Both the position numbers and the translations under genes were made by a program. The notes beneath the pieces are model-generated. The model had not been told where the DNA came from, searched no databases, and saw only the letters and a program-made list of their open reading frames with translations. From the NCBI GenBank assembly GCA_961205875.1, contig OY540820.1, positions 6,200,001 through 6,264,000 of the forward strand: a stretch of DNA of 64,000 bases, given 5' to 3'. The stretch is from Sialis fuliginosa (Eukaryota > Arthropoda > Insecta > Megaloptera > Sialidae). Shown here piece by piece: positions 48,648 to 59,573 of this stretch (its first letter is position 1; the number at the start of each line of letters is the position of its first letter).

Positions 48648-49177
48648 GGCATGATGCCTAATTTTTAAAAATTATTTTATGATGATCTTACGTGTCTGTT
48701 ATTTCCAAAAAAATGCTTATTTCTGCAGAAAATAAAAGTTTAATCACAAAAATTGACTCTTTTAAAACTAATTTTGAATTTGACGCCAAAACGCTCGCAG
48801 GTGTCATGGCGCATTTTTGACGTCACGCCTATGTAAACACTCCTTGTCAACTATAATAAATTCTTGTTCCATCGCTAATGTTTCTTGGTTTTACTTTTGG
48901 TAACATAAAACTGAGCAAATTGATAATTTAAAACCACAAAATAATTTATAAACAGTGCAGATATTAATGAAACAAAAATAACGTTTACGTAGCCCTGACG
49001 TCATCCACTCTGACTGGTATTTTATCAAACATGGCGGATTGCTGTATTTTGCGTTTTTATTTTAACAAAAATCATATTAATCTAATCTAAAAATAAATAC
49101 ATTTTTTAGAAACTTTTTAACTTATTTCATTATTTAAAATCATAATTTCAGTGATACTTTGTTACTGGCATCATGCC
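48648..49177. mobile_element. TIR element abutting the splice donor
   Basis: Left end GGCATGATGCC and right end GGCATCATGCC are inverted repeats, each flanked by TA (48646-48647 and 49178-49179), as expected for a TA target. The 530-bp interior has two TGACGTCA-type sites (about 48819 and 48998) and no coding capacity. The insertion lies 10 bp inside the intron. Confidence 0.72.
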
Positions 49178-49262
49178 TATTAAATGAAATATATATTTTT
49201 TCCTTTTAATATTGATTTTGATTTCTCCCAATAGCAAAATTTGCTGTCTCTACTTGAATAAT

Positions 49263-49580
49263 TGGTTTGGCGTACTGAAATCGAATCCGTTGCCCAAATT
49301 GCTTCATCACGTCAGGTCTTTGAAATAACCTAACCGAAAAATGCCAAAATGACCATTTTGACAACGTTTAAGAATTTATTATTTAAGTAGTTATTATCTA
49401 AAGTAAAAATTCATTTTAAAGAGAAAAGATAGTACTATTTCTTACCATGAACGAAAGCTTAAAAAATATCTACCAGTTAATAATAATTGCCAAAATCGTC
49501 ATTTTTGGCACTTTTAGTCATCTCAAAAACCTGACGTGATGGAGCAATTTGGGCTTTTGATTTTTGTATGCCAAAAACCT
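49263..49580. mobile_element. MITE with long inverted ends
   Basis: GCCCAAATTGCTTCATCACG TCAGGT is mirrored by ACCTGACGTGATGG AGCAATTTGGGC, and the similarity extends outward to GGTTTGGCGTAC/GTATGCCAAAAACC and inward to ATGCCAAAATGACC. Inverted arms are about 90 bp. No coding capacity. Confidence 0.8.
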
Positions 49581-49941
49581 TCGAAATCACTTATTGAAGT
49601 AAAAACAACAAAACAAAAGTATTTTTTCATCGATCTGTGTAAATTAACATAATATTATATAATATAATGTATAATTAATATAATATATTAACTTGATTTT
49701 CTTAATTTTATATTCGCTTCAGAACAACTGATTTTATAATTGATAAATAAACTTTTATTTTAAATAAATCAATAATATTCTTACAATTTCCAGCATAAGA
49801 AAAATCGGTTACTTATCAAATTACTATTTTTCTAAAGAGATTTTTCTAAAAACATGAGTCATGAAATTGATCTAAATTCAACCAAAACCGCAAAATTGTT
49901 TTAATACTTCTAGCATTATACACGGTTATTTTTTATTCTAG

Positions 49942-50121
49942 GCAGAAAACAAAAGTCCCGACGACGGTAACAGTGGAAGCAAACGACGTGGACCGAGGAC
50001 AACAATAAAAGCGAAGCAGTTAGAAATACTTAAAAATGCCTTCTCACAAACACCCAAGCCAACTAGACACATACGGGAACAGCTAGCCAAGGAGACGGGG
50101 CTACCCATGAGAGTCATACAG
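49942..50121 (+). CDS. Lim1: Lim1, exon with homeodomain residues 1-46
   Basis: This exon encodes 60 codons in phase 0 at both ends. [14 protein letters not shown] is followed by the homeodomain from about residue 225: [20 protein letters not shown], then [18 protein letters not shown] and PMRVIQ. Key positions R5, L16 and F20 of the homeodomain are present. The exon ends after homeodomain residue 46 (Q) at the donor GTAGGT (50122), a classical intron position in LIM-homeobox genes. The next exon should start with VWFQNRR. Residues 47-60, including W48, F49 and N51 that hold helix 3 and contact DNA, are not in this exon. The near-identity to Lhx1 ([19 protein letters not shown]) fixes the subfamily. 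Confidence 0.97.
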
Positions 50122-52179
50122 GTAGGTTAAATCTACCTTAAACAATTTATAAGAATTATCTACACTTGTCGAAAGTCAAAGGAAAGAGTATATATTTCTT
50201 AAAATACACTGTATTGATGTTAAGCAAATCGTTGGGCTAAGAAAACCTTATTTCATTTGAATATTTTTCACTATATGCAAGATTTGAAGCTTCTGCGGTG
50301 ATCTGAAATTAAAAATTCATTATAGAGGAGCACCACTGTAATGGGTAAAAAATTGCTGATTTTTGCGATAAATTTAAAAAAAATTATTTTAGAATTGAGG
50401 GAAGGATATGTTATAGGTATATTTATTTAAAAATATTAACAAATTACCAAGTTATTAAATAAAATATGGTGTTCCATTAAAAAAATCGTCTCCGAATATT
50501 TCACAAGCAGTGGTGTTTCATTTGAAAAAAAAATTTATAATTTTCTCAATTTGTATGGATATAGCTATCGTTATGTGAAACCGTTTTTTTAATCGATTTT
50601 TAACAAAATCGAGGCCCTTTAATTTTTTTTACATTTTTTGGCATTTTTTTTCATCAAGATACTTTAAAAATAGTAACTTTCAAAATTTTGGAAAGCGTTT
50701 ACGTTTAGACTTGTCACTGTGATTACAAGAAAAGTGACCATTATTGAATTATATTATTATAGATAAGAAGTAAGACTTTTATCAAAAATTTAGTATATAT
50801 ACAATATTTACACCTCCAAACGTTATAAAAAAATATATATTATTTTATGACAATAGTACCTTATTTTATTTATTGATAAAATAAACTACCAACATTTTAT
50901 GTATAATAATTATTTGTTAAAAATGTTTTTAATGTTTAAACATAAAATATAACTGCTGATTACAAACATTTTTTGTTCATATAAAATAATTTATATGATT
51001 TTATATAAAACTAAATATTATTTTGTACATACATAGATAAGGAACAATAACTAAACATTATTATCTATGTTTTTGTATGGTGTTTGGGTTTTATAACCTT
51101 TTATTTGTACACTAAAATCGATTGATTATTTTATCTAAAAAAATCATGGTTAATTCAACTCATGAGATTTGAGATTACTTACATTATATGTATTTCTACT
51201 TGCTGTAAATACTGCGTATGAGAACAGTACGTTTTACAATTGCTTCTTCACTATTTTTGAAAGAATAGGGGAAGTTATTATTTCTCAAAAAAATAAAATA
51301 TTCTACTATTTCAAAATTTTTATTTAATATTATGGTTATAAAGCAAACAAAAATTTGTATTTTTGTGAGTGCATTTCTTTTTACCCTTTAAAAAAATGAT
51401 TGGACCTATTTCATTAAATAATAACGTTCTATTTTATATCCTTAAAGTAGAGTAAATAGAACCAAAATATAAGAATTTTAATATTTTATCTATAATAAAC
51501 AAAGCATGTTTTATTTTAAAATGTATTTACAAAAAATATATTTCCCAATGTAATTGTTCTAAAGTCAAAACAAAATAATGAAAATAAAAACTCCGATTGT
51601 AAGTTTTCGTCGGCATGGAAATATCAACATAAACAATATCGCTTTATCTGACATACTTGTGAGAAGTTCACTTTCAGTAGAATGTATACAGCGATACAGC
51701 ATGATCATAAAGTCATCGATCGGTCAATCAAATGTTTAGAATAAAAATAGATTACTTTTTTGTGGATTTTTTAAATTGGTTTTATTTTTATAGCTTTTTT
51801 TCTACGATATTTAAAACAAAAAAATAAAAATTGAAAAGTTAACGCAAATTTAAAAATCAGTAAGGTCTATTTTGGTAGATCTTAAATTATCCACCGCGGT
51901 TCCTCAAGGTTGTTTTCTATGTTTACTATGTTTCTTTTATTTTGATCACTCAAAAAATATACGAAATATCGCTAAAATTTTTATTAATAATATTTTAAAA
52001 AAGGTTTAAAACTTCGATATAATGGACTAATTCGATAAAACCGAATGTTCGTAATATGTATAAATAATAAAAATCATATCAAAATTATTAAAACATATCT
52101 AATAATAAGCCAGTTTTACTACGCGTTAAAAATAAAATATAACGGAGAATAAAAAAAATTCTAATGATTATACAAAAGT

Positions 52180-52400
52180 TGCGCTTTCGGTGTCTCAGGC
52201 ACACAGAGTCTCACGAGGGGGGCCCTTTGTAGCGCCTGGCGGGGGGGCCTGTAACGCCCATCCTACCCGGGGCCCGACGACTGACACTTTGTTCTAAGCG
52301 GCTCGCAGAAAGACACAAAGATGCATGCGTAAAAACACACACACGCACACATTGTTGTCACGTTCACCACCACACATTCAATACGTATTGTAATAAATAC
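52180..52400. promoter_or_regulatory. GC-rich island in the homeobox-proximal intron
   Basis: CACGAGGGGGGCCCTTTGTA, GTAACGCCCATCCTACCCGG and ACGACTGACACTTTG form a GC-rich block in an otherwise very AT-rich 2-kb neighbourhood, ending in a CA-rich tract (ACACACACGCACACATTG). No repeat ends or coding frame. Candidate regulatory DNA only by composition. Confidence 0.22.
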
Positions 52401-52751
52401 TCGTTTACAGGGTGCGGCAGTCAACGTGTCGATTATTTAAATATATCAAATATATATATACACACAAAACCGAAATTTACATGTGGGTTTAACACTTTGA
52501 CAGCCATAACGGGTACCTAATCATATTGTTACATTAATAAATATGCGTATTTTGATTATACTATTATTAACACGTCGATTACCCTTATATTGAATAACTA
52601 ATATTAGTATTGGTTAACAAGTATTTGTAAAATGTGGTAGTTAACGTGATAAGTATATATGTAAATAATGATAATAGCTACTAGCAATATATTTGAGTGG
52701 TATTATTTTGGCATTACTAAATATTTATTTTATTTTTCTTATAAATTTATA

Positions 52752-53282
52752 TGGTAGTGGCACCAGTCTTGGCAAGGACCCCAGTAATGACAAATTTTTA
52801 ATTAAATGTACTGAATTAGAAATATATATGTTGATATTTGATTACTACTATTTCTGAATATTAATCTATATACATTTAACTGTCTTACAGCGTGATTTGA
52901 TGACAATCGGCCAATAGGTGTCAAAATGGTGGACATTTAAATATATATAATTTATTTATTAATTATTATATTATCATAGCAACTGCTTTACATTCTTTCT
53001 TTTGTGTCGTAGTACTTATCATTTTGTAATCAGTGTTCATCATTGCGTGTTCATTACTGGTCTTACCTTTGCCATTATTGGAGAATAAACATAAACAAAA
53101 AAAGGCTATAATTTAAAAAAACAAACTATATTTGGTTACTTTGGTAGTTAAATTGATTAAATAAAGAGTTACTTGTTTTATAAGTAACATGAGTTCATGA
53201 TAATTACAAAAAATCAAACCCATTAATCCAAAAAAAACGAAAACTTGCTCTTATAGTGGCCATAGCTGGTGCCTTTACCTTA
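52752..53282 (+). mobile_element. Family A MITE, copy 9
   Basis: Left end TGGTAGTGGCACCAGTCTTG; core GCGTGATTTGATGACAATCG; right end GGCCATAGCTGGTGCCTTTA followed by CCTTA. Some internal deletions relative to copy 8. Confidence 0.83.
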
Positions 53283-54402
53283 TACATACATGTTAATATC
53301 GTATTATTCGTTAATTTTGATTTTTTTGTCGATCACCGCAGAAGTTTCGTGCGATGGAAATTTAATTTGAAAATCAAATCGTTGAAATGGTATATTTGGT
53401 AAACTACATATAGTATTCTACATACATATATATAATATCAAGTTATACATATCTTTTGTATACAGGATATAACAGTGGTTATTAAGAATAGTATATCAAA
53501 TTAAGTCACATACAGTTAAAGTATATTTACTTAAGATAGACAAAACCACGAAATAAATGATAATATAAATATAAACCATTATCTCTTAAAGAATATTCAA
53601 ATACACTTACAAAATTTTTTTTCTATAAAAAATATGCAAAATTCAAAATATCATATCTTCGTTAAAAATATTCGCAGAGAGATTATTCAAAAATCATTTT
53701 GAAGTTTCTTAAAATTTGAATTCAACTGATTTTTCGAAAAGCTGGATACGAATTAGTGGAAATTGAAAAATGGTGCTTTTTTAAGAAATAAAAAAAAATC
53801 TAAATTATATAATTTATCAAATCTGTACGGTATTTTTTATCCAATTATTTGTAGTTAGACTTCTGATCTGATCTCATTAAAACAATTTCTCAATAGGTTT
53901 CTCTGAGTCTCTCACCAACGAAAAATAATTTTTTCAAGTCACAAAACAAATCGACTGTATCGAAAAAAATAGCTTATTTTTCCTCTAAAACGGTTCGGTA
54001 TTATTAGTAGGTAAGTCAGACGTTCTGGTTGACCGGCTATTGCACTTGTCGGTCACGGTACTCTCTGTGTGATCGACCCAACGCAATGATTAGCGTAACA
54101 CGAGAAACGACAGAACCATTTGCATCTTTCGCGAACTCTGATCTGTCCATTATATCCAAAGACATTATTGTTTATAAACTGTATTTTCTACTGATAACTA
54201 TTAAAATAGTATTAAATATACATGGGCGTCCGCGGCGAAGGAAAAATACCCCCGACTGCTGATACAATATTACTATCTATAATGTATTGTTAAAACATTA
54301 TTTAATAATAATAATTAAATAACAGTTTATTAATGTTCATAATAACTTATCTATATCTCCCCCTTCTTTTGGAAAATTATCCAATAACGCCAATGTGCGT
54401 AT

Positions 54403-54861
54403 TAGAGCTGGGCGCGTGAGTAATTTTTGCTCACGATCACGCACGCTCACGAGAGAAAAAATTTTAGTCACGCCCGCTCACTCACGGTAACAAAAAAAAT
54501 ATTCACGATCACGCCCGCTCACGAATTCTATTTTTTTACTCACGCCCGATCACGCACGGCGGGTCACGCTCGTGACCCGAATAATATATTATAAATAAAA
54601 TGTTTAATATAAAAATTCGATTTAACAGATTATCATATATGCATGAGATCAGAAATTAAAGAAATATCAAAATATACATACATATACTCACGGACTCGCG
54701 CACGACAAAAATGTACTGACGCCCGGTCACGCCCGATTGTTTTATTTTGACTCACGATCACGCCCGCTCACGATCCAATATTTGAAAATCGCTCACGTCA
54801 CGTCGGGTCACGGCCGTGACCCGACGTGACCCGAAAAATTCACGGCCCGCGCCCAGCTCTA
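54403..54861. mobile_element. hAT-type MITE with 8-bp duplication and dense CACG repeats
   Basis: The ends TAGAGCTGGGCGCG and CGCGCCCAGCTCTA are inverted repeats. The flanks GTGCGTAT (54395-54402) and GTGCGTAT (54862-54869) are identical. Inside, the words TCACGATCACGC, CGCCCGCTCACG and GGGTCACG occur over and over near both ends, with an AT-rich middle (54590-54680). The repeated words are likely transposase-binding sites. 459 bp, non-coding. Confidence 0.95.
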
Positions 54862-54920
54862 GTGCGTATATCTATAAATATAATACAAAGTTGTATTAAT
54901 ATAAATTATATATTATATAT

Positions 54921-55498
54921 TAGTCCCTCGACCCCGGCTTTAAATTTTGAAATAAAAAATACTCCTCTGAAACTACGTGAGTCGATTCATTTTGGTGTAA
55001 TTTACAACTTTTTTATTTTCGAAAATTCTGAGAATTGGGGCGTTTTTGATGTGGCATGCGTCAAACATGTCAATTTAACGATAGTAACAGGAAATTTACG
55101 AATAACCCTTTCTTTTTTACTTGAATTACAAGATTTTATAATGCAAACATCGGGAAATATATTGACCTACAAAAATATTGAGGCATTTAGCGAGACCTAC
55201 ACCCTCAACATGTCAAATTCATGATGTTATGTAATTTATAAATAACTGGCTGATTTTTGCACAATTGCTAGATAAATAATAGTAAAATGTTATGGTTATA
55301 CTGGCCTACAAAAATCAAGGGTCTTTTGCCCTGACCTACGCCTTAAACATGTTTAACGCATACCACATCAAAAATGCCCCAATTATCAGAATTTAAGAAG
55401 ATAAAAAAGTTGTAGGTTACGTCAAAATGAATCCACTCACGAAGATTCAGAGGAATATTTTATTTTATTTCAAAATTTAAAGCCAGCACCGAGGACTA
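54921..55498. mobile_element. Foldback MITE with arms over 150 bp
   Basis: TAGTCCCTCGACCCCGGCTT, TAAATTTTGAAATAAA and TTGGGGCGTTTTTGATGTGG at the left are mirrored at the right by CCACATCAAAAATGCCCCAA, TTTATTTCAAAATTTAAAGC and CGAGGACTA. The arms have diverged by roughly a sixth, so it is old. It starts 51 bp after the hAT element's right duplication. Confidence 0.82.
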
Positions 55499-56212
55499 TT
55501 ATGTACTACCTGCTATATATTTTAAAAATAAATAGCATAGGTCTTTTTTATTCCCGTCGGTGCATTGATTCAGTTAAATAAAAACGTATCATGGCATTTT
55601 TACGGCAAAATTCGATACATCTGAAAGAACCTGTGTCGTGTTCACACTCGAACAAACTTACTTAACTTGATCTGACTTATTGTTAACCAGGGCTGGCTCT
55701 CGCTAGATAGAATTTAACAATATTTCGACTGAACCGGAGATTTCCATTATATAAAATTAATTTTCAAACTTTTATTTTTTTTTTTGTTGTATATAGTATT
55801 AAAATCTAGTTTTTTTTTTTATAATGATAATTTCACGTTTTAAGAAAGCCTCAGAAGCTTGGATTGAATAAAAATAATGTAGAAGTACGTTACTGTATTT
55901 TTTTAACTATAGAAAATTTGATTTATAAGTTCGATTATATTATGCAAAAAAAAACATAGAAAAATAACTTTTTTTATGCTACTGTATTTACGGGTTGAAG
56001 GATGGAAGATTAAAACTTGTTTTATTACAAAGTGGGATTTGATTGGTCAAATTTTAAATTGGCTCAATATACGAAAAATTAATGACAACAACTGTAATTA
56101 ATTAGAAAAAAAACCTTACGTAAATAACGTTTTTTTTTTACCCTCTCCCTTAAAAGTCTTACGTAATTAATGGACGCTACCTAAGAAAATTCGTAATTTT
56201 TCCCAAAAAATA

Positions 56213-56663
56213 ATGAAGTAGTGGCACCAGTCTTGGCAAGGACCCCAATAATGGCAAATTTTTAATTAAATGTACTGAATTAGAAATATATGTTGATATT
56301 TGATTACTACCATTTCTGAATATAAATTTATATAGATTTAACTCTCTTATAACGTGATTTGATGACAATCGGCCAATAGGTGTCAAAATGGTGGACATTT
56401 AATGTTATCATAGAAACTGCTTTACATTGTTTCAAATTTGACGATTCTTTCTTTTATATATTTTGTGTCGTAGTACTTATCATTTTGTAATCATTACCAA
56501 GTGTTCATCACTGCGTGCCCATTACTAGTTTTACCTTTGCCATTACTTTGGTAATTAAATTGATTAAATAAAGAGTTACTTGTTTTATTAGTAACACCAG
56601 TTCATGAGAATTACAAAAAACAACGAAAAATAGCTCTTATAGCGGCCATTGCTGGTGTCTTAT
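56213..56663 (+). mobile_element. Family A MITE, copy 10
   Basis: Left end AGTAGTGGCACCAGTCTTGG; core TGATTTGATGACAATCGGCC; right end AGCGGCCATTGCTGGTGTCT followed by TA. Two internal deletions shorten it. Confidence 0.82.
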
Positions 56664-56833
56664 AATAAAATTAAATGTTTTTATTAACAATCCGTTACTT
56701 TCGAATGAAAATTAGCATTGCCCCGGCCCTGTATAAACACAGGTACCTATCACTGTCACATGTCACGCGTATAGTTATATCAGTACACTCTATCGGCACG
56801 TATGTGTTAACATTGAGGTGTTAATTCTGAACA

Positions 56834-57588
56834 GGCTTCATGTCACTCTCAAGCAACCGGTGACAAATTGTTATATATATATGGTTTCAGTGGTCATCAA
56901 CATTTTTTTACAACACTTATTAACTGTCAAATAATTTTTCCATGTTTGTTTATTTTTTTAATTGTACATCCCTGTATGTAGTACAACAATAGACGGTGAC
57001 AAGGCCAGGCCGGGTCCATGTCACTCTCAAGCAACCGGTGACAAATTGTTACAATCAACTTGTTGTATATATGGTTTCAGTGGTCATCAACATTTTTTTA
57101 CACCACTTATTAACTGTCAAATAATTTTTCCATGTTTGTTTATTTTTTTATTGTACATCCCTGTATGTAGTACAACAATAGACGGTGACAAGGCCAGGCC
57201 GGGTCCATGTCACTCTCAAGCAACCGGTGACAAATTGTTACAATCAACTTGTTGTATATATGGTTTCAGTGGTCATCAACATTTTTTTACACCACTTATT
57301 AACTGTCAAATAATTTTTCCATGTTTGTTTATTTTTTTAATTGTACATCCCTGTATGTAGTACAACAATAGACGGTGACAAGGCCAGGCCGGGTCCATGT
57401 CACTCTCAAGCAACCGGTGACAAATTGTTACAATCAACTTGTTGTATATATGGTTTCAGTGGTCATCAACATTTTTTTACACCACTTATTAACTGTCAAA
57501 TAATTTTTCCATGTTTGTTTATTTTTTTAAATTGTACATCCCTGTATGTAGTACAACAATAGACGGTGACAAGGCCAGGCCGGGTCTG
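56834..57588 (+). repeat. Tandem array, 189/190-bp unit, four copies
   Basis: TGTCACTCTCAAGCAACCGG starts at 56841, 57019, 57208 and 57398, and the closing segment ATAGACGGTGACAAGGCCAG recurs between them. Units are nearly identical; the first is shorter (missing TACAATCAACTTG). Unit length differs by one T in a homopolymer. 189 is a multiple of three, so an open frame runs through two units (56962-57360), but it shifts in the next; this is an effect of the repeat, not a gene. Confidence 0.95.
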
Positions 57589-57725
57589 TCAAACGGGCCC
57601 CGTGTCTGTCGTGTCTCAGCTGGTGTGCGTTACGCCTATCTGTACGCGCAGTGTTTTGTTCCACCGGCCATCTACATCGTGATCTCCGTACCTCACTCGT
57701 TTGTCTATTACGTAACATTTGTACC
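57589..57725. other. GC-richer unique block at the end of the array
   Basis: CAAACGGGCCCCGTGTCTGT, GTGTGCGTTACGCCTATCTG and CCACCGGCCATCTACATCGT differ in composition from both the array and the AT-rich DNA after it. Open in one frame but with no recognised domain. Possibly the ancestral flank of the array unit. Confidence 0.2.
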
Positions 57726-57816
57726 TTTATGAAGAAAAACGTGATCAAATATCGTTTATAGAATACCAACCAATACGCGAATTGATTTTAATATAAAACA
57801 CCTTTTATACTCCATA

Positions 57817-58885
57817 TCCATACTAATACACTGCTTGTCACAATTAGTGGGACACTTTTTCAATGTAACACAGTTTTGGTAAAAATTGTCATATTAATAT
57901 GAAAATTCATAAAAATCAATAGTGTGGTGTTGTTTCAAAGCCCGAAGAGTAAAAACTTCTTCTTCTTTCATATTTTCCTATATTTCTAATAACCAAAATT
58001 TAGGTGATGATAACAGGTGGTAAATAGAATTAAATATTGATTTAAAAAAATTAATTTATACCTTTAGGGTTCAAATAAGTTCTACGTATAAAAATTAATG
58101 TGAATTTTATCATTATCTTGGAATAAATAGTTTTTAAACTTTTTTTTCAATACTTGAAATTGTCACTTTCCATTTTTCATCCCTCCAAGGGTTGTACACC
58201 CGCTATCGATGCACGCACAAAGTTTTTACTCTTCGGGCTTTGAAACAACACCACACTAATGATTTTTATGAATTTTCATATTAATATGACAATTTTTACC
58301 AAAACTGTGTTACATTGAAAAAGTGTCTCACTAATTGTGACAAGCAGTGTATTATAAATGCGAAAGTGTGTCTGTCTATCTCTCTGTCTGTTTGTTACAT
58401 TTTCACGGCTAAACCGCTGAACCGATCTTGATGAAATTTGGCAGTGAGATAGCTTGCATCCCGAGGACGGACATAGGTTACTTTATATCTCGAAAATTCA
58501 ACCCCTAATGAATTGCAAGGGGGTGGAAATTTTTTAATTTTTTTTAGTAATTTATATTTTACCCCACCGTTACATATGAAGGGTTGTAAGTTGTGTTATT
58601 CGATCCGGCGGGAAAAATACTACGAGGGCGGGGGATCAGGGCGGAAAACAACCCTCTATCTCGCATAGGAGCCGAGATATTTATGATTTTGTATAATAAA
58701 AGAAAACTAAAAATAAGAAAAATTTTATATTTCACCCGCTGTCTAATATAAAAGGTTGTAATTAGTTACATTCGATCTGGCGGGAAAAATTCTACGGAAG
58801 AGGGATTATTAGGGGGACAAAACAACCCCTTATCGTATATAGGAGTCGAGACTGCGAAAGTGTAGTCTATTTGTTACCTGAGAGT
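57817..58885 (+). mobile_element. Helitron-type repeat, interrupted
   Basis: TCCATACTAATA (57817) and TATTATAAATGCGAAAGTG (58350) are the two halves of the same start seen intact at 47776, split by the element at 57829-58349. The right part continues with TTCACGGCTAAACCGCTGAA and CATCCCGAGGACGGACATAG, then two related segments each with ATTCGATC(C/T)GGCGGGAAAAA. No CTAG end is visible; it is cut off by a different repeat at about 58890. Confidence 0.7.
57829..58349. mobile_element. Tc1/mariner-type foldback inserted in the Helitron
   Basis: CACTGCTTGTCACAATTAGT at the left is mirrored by TAATTGTGACAAGCAGTG at the right, within inverted arms of about 130 bp (TTTTTACCAAAACTGTGTTA and so on). 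TA is duplicated at both edges (57827-57828, 58350-58351). The central 250 bp is non-coding. 521 bp in all. Confidence 0.93.
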
Positions 58886-58894
58886 TTGGTTTTT

Positions 58895-59220
58895 ATAAGT
58901 GTTATCGATTTCCAGTATCACAGATTTTTATGAAGTATTTTTTTGTTCTTTAATGTTTTCCTGAATTGGGTACTTGTAAAAGATTATATGACACAAAATA
59001 CACAAAAATATACTTTGCTTATTCATCATAAGATCAATACCAATCCTTGTAGCAAATTTCATAACTGTAGCACATTGGGTTCTCTAGATATTAAACAAAT
59101 ACTAATTTTGGGTAAAAGATTGTAGCTCCTTCAGGAAGAATTTCCGGACATAGGTTTACATAAGGTTTTTTGTTTAAAATTAAAACTTCGATCTACTGTT
59201 AATTTTTTTACACTAGTTGT
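58895..59220. repeat. Family E repeat, copy 2 (order B then inverted A)
   Basis: 58895-59035 is segment B in direct orientation (AAGTGTTATCGATTTCCAGT). 59035-59220 is segment A reversed (AAAGATTGTAGCTCCTTCAG, AGAATTTCCGGACATAGGTT). Copy 1 at 37860 has A then B, both direct. Confidence 0.65.
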
Positions 59221-59573
59221 AAATCACCATGTATATGTATTATACTTGTGGTTTTTTTTATTGTCTACGCTTGATATAATCTCTGACGATAATGATTATC
59301 AGCGGTTATCCCACTCTAGACTCCTACAACCCATCTTTTTATACTAACAACAGCGCAAATATTATACACATTTGATATTACCCAATGTAACAAAGAAATT
59401 TCATAATAACACCAACTATGTATATCAACTTCATAATGGATACATACATATTACGCAAAAAATTAACTACTTAATACTATATCGAAAAAATAAGCTATAT
59501 TATATTATTATTATTATAGTACTATGTTTCGAAAGACTGTATATACTGTATTATATAGGCTGATCCATATTAA

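Larger units (their letters stand above)
48638..49941 (+). other. Lim1 intron between linker and homeobox exons (1.3 kb)
   Basis: Donor GTCAGT at 48638; acceptor TTCTAG ending at 49941, followed by GCAG, a second AG four bases on that would break the frame. About two-thirds of the intron is two MITEs (48648-49177 and 49263-49580). The remaining 49581-49925 is AT-rich with nothing recognised. Confidence 0.9.

Noticed and set aside
49940-49945. Second AG four bases after the homeobox-exon acceptor
   Set aside because: Its use would shift the frame ahead of the homeodomain; the upstream AG preserves phase 0.
54826-55224. 132-codon open frame
   Set aside because: It starts inside the hAT-type element and runs across its right duplication into a foldback element, so it is chance.
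56962-57360. 132-codon repetitive open frame
   Set aside because: It comes from a 189-bp tandem unit without stops and is lost at the next unit through a one-base change; no domain or gene context.
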